Below are positions 1 through 6,898 of a stretch of 11,142 nt of DNA, piece by piece. The stretch's first letter is position 1. Each line of letters starts with the position of its first letter. A model generated the notes under the pieces. It did not search any database and was not told the origin of the DNA. It was given only the letters and a program-made list of their open reading frames with translations. The stretch is from assembly GCA_900762005.1 (NCBI GenBank), contig CAAFEV010000226.1, positions 1 through 11,142 of the forward strand. The letters are read 5' to 3'. The DNA comes from an uncultured Oscillospiraceae bacterium (GTDB taxonomy: Bacteria; Bacillota; Clostridia; Oscillospirales; Oscillospiraceae). Position numbers and translations under genes: made by a program.

Positions 1-19
1 AATCTACACCAATGAGGCC

Positions 20-62
20 ATTGCTTCAAGCAACGCAGATTAACATTTCGGATTGAAGCAAT
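20..62. repeat. Perfect 10-bp inverted repeat with a 23-base spacer
   Basis: ATTGCTTCAA (20-29) and TTGAAGCAAT (53-62) are exact reverse complements. The left arm is also the start of a short palindrome, TTGCTT-C-AAGCAA (21-33). No U-tract follows on either strand. It could be an operator, an RNA hairpin or chance; the neighbouring gene lies outside the window. Confidence 0.5.
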
Positions 63-83
63 TCTACAACGGTGTTTGGTCGT

Positions 84-108
84 TCAAAAGGCAGGAGTTC
101 CGTGCCTT
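84..108 (-). terminator. Weak possible terminator after the LTA-synthase-like gene
   Basis: In the minus-strand RNA AAGGCA (108-103) pairs with UGCCUU (93-88) across a 9-base loop and runs into UU. The hairpin begins 18 bases after the stop codon. The stem is only 6 bp and the U-tract very short, so termination would be inefficient. Confidence 0.25.
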
Positions 109-125
109 GTTCCCGAAGAATTGTT

Positions 126-1985
126 TTATCGCAGCTGTTCGTCCATGAGACGATAAAATTTCCAGTTGTCCAGCAGAGTATACATCTGCGTTTGCTTCGG
201 CGTGAGCTGCGAGACAATGCTGCCGTCGGAAAGTCTGTAATAGCCGTGGCAAATGACGGGCAGCTCTCTGCGGATGTCCGTGAGCGTATCAAAATAGGGG
301 TCACTTCCCTTGAGTCCCGTCAGCTCATATACCGCTGCGCCCAGATAGCTGGAGCTGATTTCCGACGGCAGACTCAGGGCTTGGAAGTCACAGGAGCCGG
401 CATAGGCTTCGTTGGCATAGAGCAGATAGGGCGTGCGATAGGCATCGATAACCGTTTCGCCGTCGCCCTCCTGATGGAACTGCATTCCGAGTGCTTCATA
501 GAGCGTTGTGCCCTCCAAAAGTGCCGGACGGTGGTCGCCGAAAAAAACCAGAAGTGTCGGCTCGTCGATGGTGTCAAGGTACTTCGTCAGTTCAAGCAGC
601 ATCCGGGAGGAATCACGCACACCCTCCATATAGACCGAGAGAGTCTCCTTCTGCTCGTCTGTGAGCGGGACGTTTACGGGCACCTCGGGCGGCTTAAAGC
701 CGTACTTGGAATAGGGGTACGCCTGATGATTCTGAATGGTCACAGCATAGGCAAAGAGCGGGGCATCGCCTGCAATGCGCGTATTGACATCCGCTTCAAG
801 CCGCTCTAAAAAGGCTTCATCGGAAATCCAATAGCCCTTTCTGTCCGAATCGTCAAAGACATCGTTAAATACCTGATCGGTAATGCCGAGATAGGAATAA
901 ACACTTTCGCGGTTGTAAAACCAGCTATAGCCGGGGTGCATGAAGTAGGTGCGGTAGCCTGCCCGCTCATAGGCAGTCGGCAGAGAGTTTAAGTTGCGAT
1001 GCACCACGCGGAACGCGGATGTCGGACTGCCCGTCAGCATATTTGTGCCGATTCCCATCAGAACATCAAATTCCGTATTGGCGGTGCCAGCACCGAAGTT
1101 GCTGACAACGATATGCCCGGACACGGCGCGCTCGGAGGCGGCAATGGTTTTGAATTGCGCCATCGGGTCATCGAGCGCGTTGTATTCAAATGCCGGCTCC
1201 TCGGAGAGATCGGAATACGCCTCGCACATGACAAAAATCACATTGGGCTGGACAGCGGGCTGTCGGTAAGTCGTTTCTGCTTGCGCCAAGCGTTCCATCT
1301 CTTTCTCGGAATAGTCATCTGGGCGCGAAACCGGATAGAGGTGATAGTTATGCAGAAAGCAATAGAGAAAGCCGCAGCGTTCATAGACCAGAGGGACGTT
1401 GGATTTATCAATCAGATTGCCGCGACGGGCATAGCTTTCATTACTCGGATAAATCGTCGCCATGCTCGTCACAAAGGCGGCAACAACCAGAACGCCGCAG
1501 CCCAATCGGATAAACCAGCGGGGCTTTTTCGCTGTGGTAAAGAAGCCCAAAGCGAGCAAGCCCAAGGAGAGCAGAATAATCAGCGCGAGAATGCCCCAGT
1601 GCATATTCAGAGAGTACTCCCCTGCCGCGTTCGTTGCTTCGCGTATCAACAGAATATCATCCGGCACAAACGGATCGTTGCGGCATTCGGTTTTAATCAG
1701 ATTTACATAGGAAAGCAGGTTCAGCAGCAGCGCGGTCAGGCTTGCGGCATAAAACGGATTGGCAAATATTGCCCAGAAGAGCAGCAGCAGTACCGCGACC
1801 GGAAAGCCGTTAAACACAAAAAGCGGGAGATCCGCCCAAAAGCTTTTTAAGGTATCGGTGAGCTTTCCCGGTTGGATGGCAAGTACGGTGAGCGAAATGA
1901 ATACGCAGCACAGAAGCAACGCAAATCCAGTTTTCCAAATGCCCATGGCGTAACGAGGGCGATTCTTTATCGTTCGTTTTTTCAT
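126..1985 (-). CDS. LTA synthase-family membrane sulfatase (phosphoglycerol transferase type)
   Basis: This 619-residue protein has the LtaS layout: five N-terminal membrane helices (about 16-37, 54-75, 78-97, 130-152, 158-178) and an extracellular sulfatase-fold domain from about 245. The metal and catalytic set aligns with Staphylococcus LtaS: E255 in NVIFVMCEAYSDL, nucleophile T301 in GAGTANTEF, H420 in TIQNHQAY, and D484-H485 in FFGDHRPAL. Such enzymes polymerise or transfer glycerol phosphate from phosphatidylglycerol onto a lipid anchor or wall glycan. Whether this copy makes lipoteichoic acid, primes it, or decorates another polymer cannot be told. No other teichoic acid gene is nearby. 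The start has TAGGAG six bases upstream (AGGAG at 1996-1992). It is separated from rpsA by a terminator, so it must have its own promoter or depend on read-through. Confidence 0.9.
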   Translation of the reverse strand: MKKRTIKNRPRYAMGIWKTGFALLLCCVFISLTVLAIQPGKLTDTLKSFWADLPLFVFNGFPVAVLLLLFWAIFANPFYAASLTALLLNLLSYVNLIKTECRNDPFVPDDILLIREATNAAGEYSLNMHWGILALIILLSLGLLALGFFTTAKKPRWFIRLGCGVLVVAAFVTSMATIYPSNESYARRGNLIDKSNVPLVYERCGFLYCFLHNYHLYPVSRPDDYSEKEMERLAQAETTYRQPAVQPNVIFVMCEAYSDLSEEPAFEYNALDDPMAQFKTIAASERAVSGHIVVSNFGAGTANTEFDVLMGIGTNMLTGSPTSAFRVVHRNLNSLPTAYERAGYRTYFMHPGYSWFYNRESVYSYLGITDQVFNDVFDDSDRKGYWISDEAFLERLEADVNTRIAGDAPLFAYAVTIQNHQAYPYSKYGFKPPEVPVNVPLTDEQKETLSVYMEGVRDSSRMLLELTKYLDTIDEPTLLVFFGDHRPALLEGTTLYEALGMQFHQEGDGETVIDAYRTPYLLYANEAYAGSCDFQALSLPSEISSSYLGAAVYELTGLKGSDPYFDTLTDIRRELPVICHGYYRLSDGSIVSQLTPKQTQMYTLLDNWKFYRLMDEQLR

Positions 1986-2035
1986 GGCAGGCTCCTATTG
2001 TTTTCTTTTTTGAGGTGTTATCTTTCCGTCCAGTC

Positions 2036-2123
2036 GGAGCCGCGGCACTTTCCCGCAAAATCGGGAAGGCTTTGTCGCTGCGGCGGGACTCTCCCGCCGT
2101 CGCGGCTATGCCGCGCCGGCTCC
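2036..2123. repeat. GC-rich palindromic element able to fold as a three-arm cloverleaf
   Basis: A 7-bp closing stem, GGAGCCG (2036-2042) with CGGCTCC (2117-2123), encloses three hairpins: TTCCCG/CGGGAA (2050-2055 with 2062-2067), CGGCGGGA/TCCCGCCG (2081-2088 with 2092-2099, loop CTC) and CGCGGC/GCCGCG (2101-2106 with 2110-2115, loop TAT). Every stem is perfect. GC content is far above the surrounding spacer, and no reading frame of note is present. It resembles the palindromic intergenic repeats (REP- or MITE-like) that are dispersed in some gut Clostridia genomes, but that is recollection, not a search result. It could equally be a structured RNA in the leader of the next gene. There is no U-tract, so it is not a terminator. 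Confidence 0.65.
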
Positions 2124-2215
2124 CTCTAGAGTGATCCAAGGGCGAGTGATGGGGAGAAGGTATCTCTCCTAAGGTGATTTATTCAACGCCATTGCCTTTT
2201 TACCCCGGACAACAG
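2124..2215. other. Non-coding spacer between the rpsA terminator and the palindromic element
   Basis: No gene is visible. The spacer holds the palindrome CTCTAGAG (2124-2131), a direct repeat of GAGTGAT (2129-2135 and 2144-2150) and a small hairpin GGAGA/TCTCC (2153-2157 with 2165-2169). A weak minus-strand promoter candidate is TTGATT (2225-2220), 17 bases, TAAAAA (2202-2197), four of six matches in each box. It partly overlaps the terminator tail. If real, it would place the cloverleaf in a 200-base leader of the LTA-synthase-like gene. Support is low. Confidence 0.3.
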
Positions 2216-2259
2216 CATAAATCAAAGCGCAAGAGGAAGCTCAGACCTCCTCCTGCGCT
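2216..2259 (-). terminator. Intrinsic terminator after ispH::rpsA
   Basis: In the minus-strand RNA AGCGCAGGAGGA (2259-2248) pairs with UCCUCUUGCGCU (2237-2226), a 12-bp stem with one G-U pair and a 10-base loop, followed by UUGAUUUAU. It begins 19 bases after the rpsA stop. The U-tract is imperfect, but stem strength and position make termination likely. It ends the unit that starts at the cmk promoter. Confidence 0.8.
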
Positions 2260-2277
2260 CATTGTATGCAGGGACGC

Positions 2278-4326
2278 TTATTCGGCGGGCTTCTCTTCGG
2301 TCTCGTCCGCTAAAACAGGGGGATTATCGGTGTCATAAACAAGGGTCTCCTCCGGTTCGGGCTCGGCGGGAGCTGCGGGTGCTTCGGTCGTTTCCTTCGG
2401 CGCGGACGGCTCAAGCAGAGCGCGGATGGAAAGCGAGATGCGCTTGCGGTCAGCGTCGATGTCGATAATCTTCACCTCGACCTCCTGCCCTTCGGAAAGT
2501 GCGTCGGCCGCCTTCTCAACACGGTGAGACGCAAGCTGAGAGATGTGGATTAAGCCGTCAACACCGGGGAGAATCTCTGCAAACGCGCCGAATTCCACCA
2601 GCTTGACAACCCTGACCGTTGCGGTATCGCCGACGGCATACTTCGAGGTGAACTGCATCCACGGGTTAGACTCAGGCGTTTTGTAGCCGAGAGAAATTTT
2701 CTTCTTTTCGGGGTCGAACTTCAGAACGAAAACATCAATGGTATCGCCAACCTTGACAACCTCGTCCGGCGTCTTGACTCTGCCCCATGACAGTTCGGAA
2801 ATATGCACCATGCCGTCTACGCCGCCGATATCAACAAATACGCCGTAGCTCGTGAGGGACTTGACCTTGCCGGTGTACTTCTTACCGACTTCAATTTCGT
2901 TCCAGACCTTTTCAATCGCTGCCTTGCGCGCTTCGGAGCTGACGTCACGGATGGAGCCAACGACTCTGCGGCGTGCACGGTTAAACTCGGTGATTTTCAT
3001 TTTGACGGTCTGACCCTTTAAGGCTGCCAGATCGCCGCCCTTGGCAATGCCCGTGCGGGATGCCGGAATGAACACACGGACGCCCTTGACATTGGCGACA
3101 ACACCGCCCTTGTTCTCTTCGGCAACGATGCCTTCGACAACCGTCTTGTTCTCGCAGGCTGCTTCGACATCGTCCCAGACCTTCATGCCCTCAAGCTTTT
3201 TACGGCTGAGTTGTACGGTGCCCTCTTGGTCGTTCACGCGCACGACAAAGACCTCAATTTCGTCTCCGACCTTGAGAATGTCCTCGGGCTTTACATTCGG
3301 GTCTGCGCTGACTTCGTCATACGGGATGTAACCGGCATGCTTGGTGCCGAGGTCTACTTGAATTTCGGTAGAACCGATTGCAGTCACGGTGCCAAAAACC
3401 TTATCTCCTGTATTCCAAGTTTTGATGGAGCTCTCTAGCAGAGACGCAAAGCTCTCCTCTGCAACCGCATCAACATTTGTAATTTCGCTCATAGTCTGAT
3501 TGACCTCCTTTATTATCCACGCAGGAGTGGATGCTCCCGCAGTGATGCCGATGGTAGTACAGTCCGAAAACGAAGCGGGGTCTAGCTCTGCCGCACTGTC
3601 AATCAACGATACCCGCCGACAGTGTTCGTTGCAGATATGCGCAAGCCTTGCCGTGTTGGAGCTGTGCGCGTCGCCGACAACAATCATCGCATCGCACGCT
3701 GATGACAAAGAAGCGGCTTCCGTCTGTCTGTTTTCGGTCGCTGTGCATATTGTATCAAAGATTTCGAGATTTGTACACACTTTTTTTGCGATTTTCTTGC
3801 AAGAATTCCATAAAAAATGCGTGCTCGTCGTCTGCGAAACCATTGTGATGGGCAAATTTCGATTTTCCGGCGACAAATTCAGCCAATGCTCCAGTGCTTT
3901 CGCGTCCGCAAAAATCAACGGATGGGTGCACCAGCCGGCTATCGCCATGACCTCCGGGTGCGTGGGTGTACCGATAATCACCGGCTGCCTACCCTGCTCC
4001 TCCGCTGCGGATACCAGCTTGTGGATGCGCTTGACCGAGGGGCAGGTCGCATCTATCAGTGCTATCTTCTTTGCGCGAAGCGTTTCATAGACCGTCCGCG
4101 ATACGCCGTGGGAACGGATGATAACCGTACAGCCCTCCGGCAGCTCGTCCGGCGTTTCTATTACGCGCACACCGAGTGCCTCAAAGCAGGAGACAAGATG
4201 GCGGTTGTGCGCAATCGGCCCAAAAGTTACCGTCTGCTTTCCCGCGGCAATCGCCTGCTCTACCAGCGTGACAGCGCGGTTGACTCCATAGCAGAAGCCG
4301 GCAGTCCCGGCAAGAAATAGCTTCAT
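2278..4326 (-). CDS. ispH: Bifunctional 4-hydroxy-3-methylbut-2-enyl diphosphate reductase / ribosomal protein S1 fusion
   Basis: Residues 1-278 are IspH (LytB), the [4Fe-4S] enzyme that makes IPP and DMAPP in the last step of the MEP isoprenoid pathway. Cluster ligands are C12, C95 and C194. Other active-site residues are H41, H73 (RSHGV), H123 and E125 (THPEV), T167, S222-S223-N224 and S266. Residues 279-682 are a complete four-repeat S1 protein, with S1 domains at about 305-375, 394-460, 481-549 and 566-634, then an acidic proline/glutamate-rich tail. S1 binds mRNA and helps it onto the 30S subunit. The fusion is a known clostridial arrangement. Initiation uses AAGGAG five bases before the ATG and a 4-base overlap with plsC. 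There is no linker at the junction, and an internal ribosome binding site and ATG lie there. A terminator follows the stop. The fusion reads through cleanly; no frameshift is seen. Confidence 0.96.
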   Translation of the reverse strand: MKLFLAGTAGFCYGVNRAVTLVEQAIAAGKQTVTFGPIAHNRHLVSCFEALGVRVIETPDELPEGCTVIIRSHGVSRTVYETLRAKKIALIDATCPSVKRIHKLVSAAEEQGRQPVIIGTPTHPEVMAIAGWCTHPLIFADAKALEHWLNLSPENRNLPITMVSQTTSTHFLWNSCKKIAKKVCTNLEIFDTICTATENRQTEAASLSSACDAMIVVGDAHSSNTARLAHICNEHCRRVSLIDSAAELDPASFSDCTTIGITAGASTPAWIIKEVNQTMSEITNVDAVAEESFASLLESSIKTWNTGDKVFGTVTAIGSTEIQVDLGTKHAGYIPYDEVSADPNVKPEDILKVGDEIEVFVVRVNDQEGTVQLSRKKLEGMKVWDDVEAACENKTVVEGIVAEENKGGVVANVKGVRVFIPASRTGIAKGGDLAALKGQTVKMKITEFNRARRRVVGSIRDVSSEARKAAIEKVWNEIEVGKKYTGKVKSLTSYGVFVDIGGVDGMVHISELSWGRVKTPDEVVKVGDTIDVFVLKFDPEKKKISLGYKTPESNPWMQFTSKYAVGDTATVRVVKLVEFGAFAEILPGVDGLIHISQLASHRVEKAADALSEGQEVEVKIIDIDADRKRISLSIRALLEPSAPKETTEAPAAPAEPEPEETLVYDTDNPPVLADETEEKPAE
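3490..3511 (-). promoter_or_regulatory. rpsA: Internal Shine-Dalgarno and in-frame ATG at the IspH/S1 junction (start of free S1)
   Basis: On the minus strand AAAGGAGGT (3511-3503) is followed after 10 bases by the in-frame ATG of residue 279 (3492-3490). The Shine-Dalgarno bases encode K-E-V near the IspH C-terminus. Initiation here would give a 404-residue protein starting MSEITNVDAV, the normal length and N-terminal layout of a stand-alone Firmicute S1. This anti-SD match is stronger than the one at the ispH start. Function is inferred from position and match; initiation has not been shown. Confidence 0.7.
3749..3777 (-). promoter_or_regulatory. Possible internal promoter within ispH upstream of the S1 half
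   Basis: On the minus strand TGTACA (3777-3772, four of six to consensus) is 17 bases from TACAAT (3754-3749, five of six), with an extended -10 TGA directly before it. Transcription would begin about 250 bases before the internal S1 start. The stretch codes for the conserved C194 region of IspH, so chance resemblance is quite possible. Listed as a candidate only. Confidence 0.25.
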
Positions 4327-4925
4327 TTTTGCTCCTTCAGCGCGTAAATCACGCGCATCAGCTCTGCGCTTCGCTCGGTCAGCTCTTCGTTGGTCAGCTT
4401 TTCATCAGGCTGCGGATAAATCGGCTTGCCGAAGTTGACGCGGATAACGCTCCAGAAGTGCTTCTTTTCCGAGAGGTAAAGCGGCACAATCGGCGTGTTC
4501 GTCCGCGTTGACAGCAGCATTGCGCCGTTATGCGGCGTTGAGACTTTACCGTTGCGTATGCGTGTTCCCTCCGGAAAAACGAGAACCTTGTCCTTTTCAC
4601 GCAGGGCACGCAGGGCGGTATAAATCGACTTAATATCGCTTGTGCCGCGCTCCACCGGAAAAGCTCCCATTCCCTGTAAAAACCGCCCTAAAACCGGCGT
4701 TTCGAGCAGCTCCTTTTTTGACATTATCCGCAGCGGCTTTTTCAGCCTCGCTGCGGCAACTACCCATATCGGATCGGAAAACGCACTGTGATTGCCGCAG
4801 AGCAGAGCGGCTCCCTCGGGAATGTTCTCCCTGCCGCGTACCTTTACAATCGGGTGTGCCCAATGAATCAAAAAAACAACAAGGCAATAGTAAAAGCGAT
4901 AAACGCCCCGAGAAAATACCTTCAT
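4323..4925 (-). CDS. plsC: 1-acyl-sn-glycerol-3-phosphate acyltransferase
   Basis: PlsC transfers a second acyl chain to lysophosphatidic acid to make phosphatidic acid, at the inner face of the membrane. The 200-residue protein has a hydrophobic N-terminal segment (about 9-24) and the four acyltransferase blocks: NHSAFSD with the HX4D pair H46 and D51, GAFPVERG (87-94), FPEGTR (117-122) and TPIVPLY (144-150). Related lysophospholipid acyltransferases share these blocks, but the cmk-plsC-ispH context favours PlsC. It overlaps cmk and ispH::rpsA by 4 bases each (ATGA), so the three are probably translationally coupled. AGGAG lies 12 bases before the start, a little far, which fits coupling. 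Confidence 0.94.
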   Translation of the reverse strand: MKVFSRGVYRFYYCLVVFLIHWAHPIVKVRGRENIPEGAALLCGNHSAFSDPIWVVAAARLKKPLRIMSKKELLETPVLGRFLQGMGAFPVERGTSDIKSIYTALRALREKDKVLVFPEGTRIRNGKVSTPHNGAMLLSTRTNTPIVPLYLSEKKHFWSVIRVNFGKPIYPQPDEKLTNEELTERSAELMRVIYALKEQK

Positions 4926-5602
4926 AGCCCAAGCCGCTCCTGTATACAGCGAATTGCCGCGTCAATGCTCTGCGCAAGTGTGAAATCAGAGGTGTCTAAT
5001 AATATTGCGTCGTCCGCTTGCCGCAGCGGTGCAATTTTCCGGCTGGAATCCCGTAAATCGCGTTCTTTTAGATCGGCAAGCACTTCGTCAAAGGTCAGCT
5101 CGGGATGCTTCTCCCGCAGCTCAGCAAAACGCCGCCCGGCACGTACCTCTGCCGACGCCGTCAGAAAAATTTTTACATCCGCTTCCGGCAAGACAACCGT
5201 GCCGATGTCCCTGCCGTCCATGACAACGTTGTTCGTTCGGGCAATTTCACGCTGCGTTTCCAAAAGAAATTGCCGAACCGCAGACTGCGCCGCAAGCACG
5301 GAGGCTGCGTTGGAAACCGCTGGCGTGCGAATGGCGGCTGTGATGTCGTGACCGTTCAAGATCATATGCTGCACGCCGTTAAGCCACGTGACTTGCACTG
5401 ATACCGACGGAAGAAGCACCGCAACGGCATTGTCGGCATTCGCGTCAATACCGCTTTGTAAAACAGCAAAGGCTACCGTCCGATAAATCGCTCCGGTATC
5501 GGCATAAACAAAGCCGACCTTCTGCGCGGCTGCCCGTGCTATGGTGCTCTTTCCCGCACCCGCAGGCCCGTCTATTGCGACGGAATATACTCGTTTTGTC
5601 AT
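4922..5602 (-). CDS. cmk: Cytidylate kinase
   Basis: Cmk phosphorylates CMP and dCMP to the diphosphates with ATP, in the cytoplasmic pyrimidine salvage pathway. The 226-residue length is normal. Visible motifs are the P-loop GPAGAGKST (12-20), YADTGAIYR (33-41), the CMP-binding GRDIGT (130-135) and the lid-type segment RDLRDSSRKIAPL (181-193). The start ATG has TTAGGAG eight bases upstream, just downstream of a consensus promoter. The stop overlaps the plsC start as ATGA. The order cmk, plsC, ispH, rpsA is conserved in Clostridia. Nothing unusual was seen. Confidence 0.97.
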   Translation of the reverse strand: MTKRVYSVAIDGPAGAGKSTIARAAAQKVGFVYADTGAIYRTVAFAVLQSGIDANADNAVAVLLPSVSVQVTWLNGVQHMILNGHDITAAIRTPAVSNAASVLAAQSAVRQFLLETQREIARTNNVVMDGRDIGTVVLPEADVKIFLTASAEVRAGRRFAELREKHPELTFDEVLADLKERDLRDSSRKIAPLRQADDAILLDTSDFTLAQSIDAAIRCIQERLGL

Positions 5603-5628
5603 ATGCCGCTCCTAAATAAACTCAGAAT

Positions 5629-5657
5629 ATTATAGCAAAAAGTTCTGCCCTTGTCAA
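5629..5657 (-). promoter_or_regulatory. Perfect-consensus vegetative (sigma-A) promoter for cmk-plsC-ispH::rpsA
   Basis: On the minus strand TTGACA (5657-5652) and TATAAT (5634-5629) are separated by exactly 17 bases, a full match to the housekeeping consensus. Transcription would start near 5622, giving a leader of about 20 bases that contains the AGGAG ribosome binding site of cmk. The -35 box includes the stop codon of the upstream flavoprotein gene. Such a strong promoter fits the high demand for ribosomal protein S1 at the end of the unit. No operator or riboswitch is visible in the short leader. Confidence 0.9.
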
Positions 5658-6898
5658 ATGCTTTCGCCTTCCGCGATGGCTGCCGCAGCCGTATATGCCG
5701 TCGACCATGCAATTTGCAGATTAAAGCCGCCGGTGTAGGCATCGCAGTCAATCAGCTCCCCGGCAAAATACAGTCCGTGTACCAAACGCGATTGCATCGT
5801 TTTCGGATCAAGCTCCCGTACCCGCACACCGCCGCGTGTGATGATTGCCTCGGAAATCGGACGTGTGCCGTTGATAGTTAAGGAAAAGGCTTTTGTCTGC
5901 TCCAAAAGTGCTCGGCGCTGCTGCTTTGTCAGAGAATTGGCGCGTAGCTGCGGCAAGATGTCTGCCTTACGTAAAATCACCGGGATAAGGGACGCAGGAT
6001 ATAAGTCCGCAACGGCGTTCTCCATGCTGCGATTGGCGTATTTCAGAAAATCACGCTGCATTCGTGCGTCCAGCGCGCCTTCCTCCAGTGCGGGCTTTAA
6101 GTCGAGCAGGACGCAATACTGCTCCCCCTGTGTCAGATGCGCCGAAGCAGACAGTGCCATTGGTCCGCTTAGACCAAAATGGGTAAAGAGCATCTCGCCG
6201 AAGTCACGGTAGATTGTCTTGCCCTGTTCATTAATAAGACGAATGGCGGTATTGCGCAAGGACAGCCCTTGCAGCGCAGCGCAGTCAGCATCCGGACTGA
6301 CAAGCGGCACCAGAGAACCCATCGGAGAACTAATTGTATGCCCCACGCTTTCGGCGAGGCGGTAGCCGTCGCCAGTTGAACCGGTCGCCGGATAGGACAC
6401 GCCGCCGGTGCAGAGCAGCACACAAGGCGCAGAAAATGCTCCGTCCGCAGTTGTGACACCGCTGATGCCGCCTTCCGTGCGCGTGAGTCCGGTAACAGTT
6501 GCACGGTGCCGCTGCACTCCGTGGGTCCTCATGGCACGTTCCAAGGCTGTGATAACGTCCGCCGAACGGTCGGAAACGGGAAACACGCGGTTGCCGCGCT
6601 CCGTCTTGAGCGGACACCCATGTTCTTCAAAAAAAGCCATCACCGTCGTGGGCGGACAGGCGTTGACTGCGCTGTACAAAAAACGCGGGTTGCGCAAAAT
6701 CTGTTTTAAAACCTCATCAGCAGAGCAGTTGTTTGTTACATTGCAACGTCCTTTGCCGGTAATGGAGAGTTTTTTGCCGCAGCGGTCATTCTTTTCTAAA
6801 AGAAGTACCCTGACTCCGCGCTGCGCGGCTGTCGCCGCGGCAAACATTCCTGCCGCGCCGCCGCCAACAACGATTGCATCATATAAATCACTTTTCAT
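5654..6898 (-). CDS. HI0933/YtfP-type NAD(P)/FAD-dependent oxidoreductase
   Basis: This 414-residue flavoprotein belongs to the HI0933-like family, often labelled as an aminoacetone-oxidase-family FAD-binding enzyme or BaiN-like. The N-terminal Rossmann motif VVGGGAAGMFAA (10-21) binds FAD. The family signature around CGKKLSITGKGRCNVTN (40-56) is intact, as are LLCTGGVSYPATGSTGDGY (161-179) and the C-terminal FAD motif GELIDCDAYTGGFNLQIAWS (380-399). The substrate is not known from sequence; the automatic name BaiN (bile-acid reduction) should not be taken as proof. The start ATG has a modest upstream purine stretch (AAGGCAGG) and overlaps the regulator gene by 11 bases. Its TGA stop lies inside the -35 box of the next promoter, so no terminator separates it from cmk and read-through is likely. 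Confidence 0.93.
   Translation of the reverse strand: MKSDLYDAIVVGGGAAGMFAAATAAQRGVRVLLLEKNDRCGKKLSITGKGRCNVTNNCSADEVLKQILRNPRFLYSAVNACPPTTVMAFFEEHGCPLKTERGNRVFPVSDRSADVITALERAMRTHGVQRHRATVTGLTRTEGGISGVTTADGAFSAPCVLLCTGGVSYPATGSTGDGYRLAESVGHTISSPMGSLVPLVSPDADCAALQGLSLRNTAIRLINEQGKTIYRDFGEMLFTHFGLSGPMALSASAHLTQGEQYCVLLDLKPALEEGALDARMQRDFLKYANRSMENAVADLYPASLIPVILRKADILPQLRANSLTKQQRRALLEQTKAFSLTINGTRPISEAIITRGGVRVRELDPKTMQSRLVHGLYFAGELIDCDAYTGGFNLQIAWSTAYTAAAAIAEGESI

Noticed and set aside
999..1850. Long plus-strand open frame of 283 codons opposite the LTA-synthase-like gene
   Set aside because: It is antisense to a gene with a full catalytic motif set, has no family resemblance and no convincing ribosome binding site. 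It is a shadow of the minus-strand codons.
2129..2150. Two GAGTGAT copies as a CRISPR-like or iteron repeat
   Set aside because: Only two 7-base copies, not evenly repeated further; too little to call an array or origin.
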